A stretch of 23,741 nt of DNA from UBA9715 sp045614225 (lineage in GTDB: Bacteria > Actinomycetota > Coriobacteriia > Coriobacteriales > Eggerthellaceae), in assembly GCA_045614225.1 (NCBI GenBank), contig JAZLCO010000031.1:1-23741 (forward strand), given 5' to 3'. The notes beneath the pieces are model-generated. The model saw nothing but the letters and a program-made list of their open reading frames with translations. It had not been told where the DNA came from and searched no databases. Shown here piece by piece: positions 21,519 to 23,741 of the stretch (the first letter of the stretch is position 1; every line of letters begins with the position of its first letter). The translations under genes were made by a program, and so were the position numbers.

Positions 21519-21857
21519 TTACAGTTCCTGGTCCTTGATGATCTTGAGCGCCTGGACACCGTGGGCGAGAGCCGCGCCGCCGCGGATGGCGTTGGTCACG
21601 TGGAAAGCTTCGGCAATCTCGTCTTCGCCGCAGCCTTTCTGCAGGCAGGCATTCGTGTAGGCGTCGATGCAATACGGGCATTGAACTGCGGCCGCAACGG
21701 CGAGTGCGATCAGCGACTTCTCACGGGAGGTGAGGGCACCGTCCTCGAAGACGGAACCGTAGTAGGTCATGAACTTGTTCCACAGGTCGGGCGAGAGCGC
21801 GCCAACACCATCGGGAGAGAAGTTGGCAAGGTCAGCGGGGTTGTAATAGGTATCCAT
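21519..21857 (-). CDS. Arsenosugar-associated AhpD/carboxymuconolactone decarboxylase-like protein
   Basis: The 112-aa protein belongs to the CMD/AhpD fold. It has the redox CxxC at C60-P-Y-C63 (VQCPYCIDAYTNAC), with an upstream Glu (TSREKSLIALAVA) and a downstream His (AFHVTNAIRGG), the usual AhpD-like proton-relay pattern. This subgroup is regularly encoded next to ArsS and named 'arsenosugar biosynthesis-associated peroxidase-like protein'. AAAGGA lies 6 nt before the ATG at 21857; longer in-frame starts to 21911 would include the promoter. It is the first gene of the pair with arsS and has the -10 box TATAAT (21899-21894) upstream. Confidence 0.92.
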   Translation of the reverse strand: MDTYYNPADLANFSPDGVGALSPDLWNKFMTYYGSVFEDGALTSREKSLIALAVAAAVQCPYCIDAYTNACLQKGCGEDEIAEAFHVTNAIRGGAALAHGVQALKIIKDQEL

Positions 21858-21881
21858 GACATGTCCTTTCGGCGGCTTGGA

Positions 21882-21911
21882 TTGACAATATCGATTATAA
21901 GACATAGTCAA
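21882..21911 (-). promoter_or_regulatory. TATAAT promoter within a 30-bp imperfect palindrome
   Basis: TTGAC (21882-21886) and GTCAA (21907-21911) end an imperfect palindrome with about 10 of 15 matching positions per half. On the minus strand a perfect -10 box TATAAT (21899-21894) lies at its centre, 37 bp before the peroxidase-like gene. The -35 box is poor (TATCAT at 17 bp), which suggests an activated or regulated promoter. No known ArsR half-site could be confirmed. Confidence 0.5.
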
Positions 21912-22010
21912 GTAAAATGATACGACGTATTCCTAGGCGAGAGGATGTCCAAACTTTTAAGTCCACCTGCCTGAGGGCTACTACTGACGGAGCTTTTTGG
22001 GCATCATCCG

Positions 22011-22706
22011 CTAGTAGAACCACTTGTCTACGAGCATGGGCTCGGCGAAGCCCCAGTCCTCTTCGACGCCGCGCGCAGTGCGGATGAAATCGACCTTTTC
22101 CAGAACATGGGCCGACGCCTTGTTCCCGACCGCCGTCGACGCCGTGATGATCTCGATATCGGTTTCGTCGTACAGGTAGTCCACCATGAGGCGCGTTGCT
22201 TCGGTTGCAAGACCCCGCCCCCAGAAGCTCTCGCGCAGGCGGCAGCCCACGCTGACCTTGTGCAGGCGGTCGCGCAGGCCGTAGAACTCGGCGAGGCCTG
22301 CCAGCTCGCCCGTCTCCTTCATGCGCACGGCCAGGATGAGCGACTCCTTGTTCTCGAAGATCTCGCTGTACATGTGGCGAATCGCCTCGTGGGCGTCGTC
22401 GAACTGCTTCTCGAACAGGAAAGCCGGTTCGTAACGCTGTACAAGCTGGTTGCCGACGAGGTCGCCAAGCGCCTCGGCGTCGGCGTCTACCACGCGGTCG
22501 AGCACAATGCGTTCGCCTTCGATGCTCGGGATTTCACCGAAGAGCTTCTTCCTGGCGGCGGCGTTGCTTGCTTTGGGGGATAGCGGCAAGGCCTCGTCTG
22601 CCGGCGTCGTTTGGATATGCCGGTTTTCGTACCAGGATTTCTTCTGGTCTTCGTATAGCGAGTATTTGCGCTTAGGGTCTTGACGCCGCTTGTCGTTCAA
22701 GTTCAA
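22011..22706 (-). CDS. GNAT family N-acetyltransferase (RimJ/RimL type)
   Basis: The 231-aa protein has a polar N-terminal extension of about 60 residues (PKRKYSLYEDQKKSWYENRH...), then a GNAT domain starting IEGERIVLDRVVDADAEALGDLVGN. The acetyl-CoA loop is RLRESFWGRGLATEATRLM, and the fold ends with VGNKASAHVLEKVDFIRTARG. This matches the RimJ/RimL-like group that acetylates small molecules or protein N-termini; the substrate is unknown. The TTG at 22706 has AAGGGCGG about 6 nt upstream, and no usable ATG exists in frame. It is divergent from the aldolase gene. The stop lies in a region that can form a bulged CTACTA/TAGTAG hairpin with no T-run. Confidence 0.85.
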   Translation of the reverse strand: MNLNDKRRQDPKRKYSLYEDQKKSWYENRHIQTTPADEALPLSPKASNAAARKKLFGEIPSIEGERIVLDRVVDADAEALGDLVGNQLVQRYEPAFLFEKQFDDAHEAIRHMYSEIFENKESLILAVRMKETGELAGLAEFYGLRDRLHKVSVGCRLRESFWGRGLATEATRLMVDYLYDETDIEIITASTAVGNKASAHVLEKVDFIRTARGVEEDWGFAEPMLVDKWFY

Positions 22707-22848
22707 AATCCGCCCTTCATCTGTATTGTTGCGGTTAATTGTACGCCCTTTTTTACAGGGTTGCTTCCTTTGCTGCGCTGCCCTCGAATATGTACTAAGA
22801 TAGTCTCTAGCATCAAGCGCAATTGTTCGTCAACCATGGAGGTGCATC

Positions 22849-23721
22849 ATGCTCGTAAGCGCAAAAGACATGCTGAACGCTGCAGCGAAGGGCCATTACG
22901 CCGTCGCAGCCTTTAACACCAACAACCTCGAATGGGCCGCGTCAATCCTTGACGCCGCTGAAGCAACCCAGTCGCCCGTCATCATCCAATGCACGAGCGG
23001 TGCTGCCAAGTGGCAGGTTTCGTTCAAGGTCGTTGCCGACATCGTCAAGAACCTCGTCGAGGACAAGAACATCACCGTGCCGGTCGCCCTGCATCTCGAC
23101 CATGGCACCTACGAGGACTGCCTGAAGTGCATCGACGCCGGCTTCACGTCGGTCATGTACGACGGTTCCCACGAGGAGACCTTCGAGATCAACCTTCAGA
23201 AGACCACCGACATTGTCAAGATCGCCCATGCCAAGGGCATCTCGGTCGAGGCCGAGGTCGGCGGCATCGGCGGTGTCGAGGACGGCGTCGCCTCCAAGGG
23301 CGAGCTGGCCGATCCGCAGCAGTGCAAGGCTATCGCCGACGTGGGCGTCGACTTCCTCGCTTGCGGCATCGGCAACATCCACGGTCTGTATCCCGAGGAT
23401 TGGGAGGGCCTGTCCTTCGACCGCCTGCAGGAGATCAAGGACCTGGTCGGCGACCTGCCGCTCGTCCTGCACGGTGGCACCGGCATCCCCACCGACATGG
23501 TGCAGAAGGCCATCGGCATGGGCATCGCCAAGATCAATGTCAACACCGACCTGCAGGTCGTCTTCCCCAAGGCGACGCGCGAGTACATCGAGGCCGGCCT
23601 CGACCAGCAGGGCAAGGGTTACGACCCGCGCAAGCTGCTCAAGCCTGGTCGCGAAGCCATCGTCACCCGCGCCAAGGAACTCCTGTGCGACTTCGGTTCC
23701 GACGGCAAGGGCTGGGCGTAA
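22849..23721 (+). CDS. fba: Class II fructose-1,6-bisphosphate aldolase
   Basis: The 290-aa enzyme splits fructose 1,6-bisphosphate to two triose phosphates in glycolysis and gluconeogenesis. It has the catalytic D84 and zinc ligand H85 in LHLDHG, YDGSH (104-108), the zinc ligand H178 in GIGNIHG, H208 in LHGGTG and the phosphate-binding KINVNTD. Length is normal for the short class IIB/GatY-like form; a tagatose-bisphosphate aldolase activity cannot be excluded by eye. GGAGG is 6 nt before the ATG. Codons are strongly biased toward C/G endings (CTG, GTC, AAG), as in highly expressed genes. It ends 20 bp before the window end, so no terminator is visible. Confidence 0.93.
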   Translation: MLVSAKDMLNAAAKGHYAVAAFNTNNLEWAASILDAAEATQSPVIIQCTSGAAKWQVSFKVVADIVKNLVEDKNITVPVALHLDHGTYEDCLKCIDAGFTSVMYDGSHEETFEINLQKTTDIVKIAHAKGISVEAEVGGIGGVEDGVASKGELADPQQCKAIADVGVDFLACGIGNIHGLYPEDWEGLSFDRLQEIKDLVGDLPLVLHGGTGIPTDMVQKAIGMGIAKINVNTDLQVVFPKATREYIEAGLDQQGKGYDPRKLLKPGREAIVTRAKELLCDFGSDGKGWA

Positions 23722-23741
23722 GGGCGCAGCGTCTATCGACG

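Noticed and set aside
22707..22848. Promoter for the aldolase gene
   Set aside because: Candidates such as TTGCTG/TACTAA are too weak (3/6 each) to report as a feature.
1..23741. CRISPR array, tRNA, rRNA, phage or transposase genes
   Set aside because: No regularly spaced repeats, cloverleaf, rRNA core or transposase/integrase motif was found on either strand.

Overview
The window looks like a chromosomal segment of a GC-rich, mostly anaerobic actinobacterium, most likely class Coriobacteriia (Eggerthellaceae-like). This is an inference from the protein types (DUF4405 membrane protein with a Cys-rich tail, DUF975, arsenosugar radical SAM ArsS, class II aldolase, MsrA-MsrB fusion) and from the codon and GC style. 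No rRNA, tRNA, CRISPR array, phage gene or transposase was found. The content is mainly housekeeping and accessory genes, with many intergenic inverted repeats.

Layout. Positions 257-2257 (+) hold three overlapping or closely spaced genes for single-pass membrane proteins; two carry an N-terminal zinc ribbon and the third has lost it. Next come a HigB/HigA toxin-antitoxin pair (2305-2918), whose promoter is a 28-bp palindrome and whose first gene looks leaderless, and a fused methionine sulfoxide reductase MsrA-MsrB (2970-4001). A convergent minus-strand cluster (5383-4084) encodes a small Cys protein, a cupin, a TIGR04076 protein and a 64-aa orphan. A MITE-like 169-bp inverted repeat (5431-5599) precedes a CobW-type metal GTPase reduced to its G domain (5726-6331) and a companion protein with a very His-rich N-terminus (6333-6875).

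From 6985 to 9875 (-) lie tag (3-methyladenine DNA glycosylase I), an M20 peptidase and a DUF554 membrane protein, with REP-like elements at their 3' ends. A Bcr/CflA-type MFS exporter (10096-11295, +) follows. The adjacent DUF2798-like membrane gene (12021-11437, -) is broken by one in-frame TGA. A two-component system, response regulator then histidine kinase (14222-12388, -), lies downstream of a DUF975 membrane protein (15439-14315); the three probably share a transcript.

The plus strand then carries a DUF4405 membrane protein with a Cys tail whose 3' end is partly duplicated after the stop (15649-16644), a DUF1232/YkvA protein and a YpsA-like putative molybdenum carrier. The minus strand resumes with an HD-domain (SpoT-hydrolase-like) protein, an unrecognised 321-aa protein with a clear terminator, and an ArsS radical SAM gene behind its peroxidase-like partner gene (21857-20454). 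A GNAT acetyltransferase and, on the plus strand, class II fructose-bisphosphate aldolase close the window.

All function names come from reading motifs by eye; no database search was run. Most starts were moved inward from the longest open frame because a Shine-Dalgarno sequence marks the inner start.
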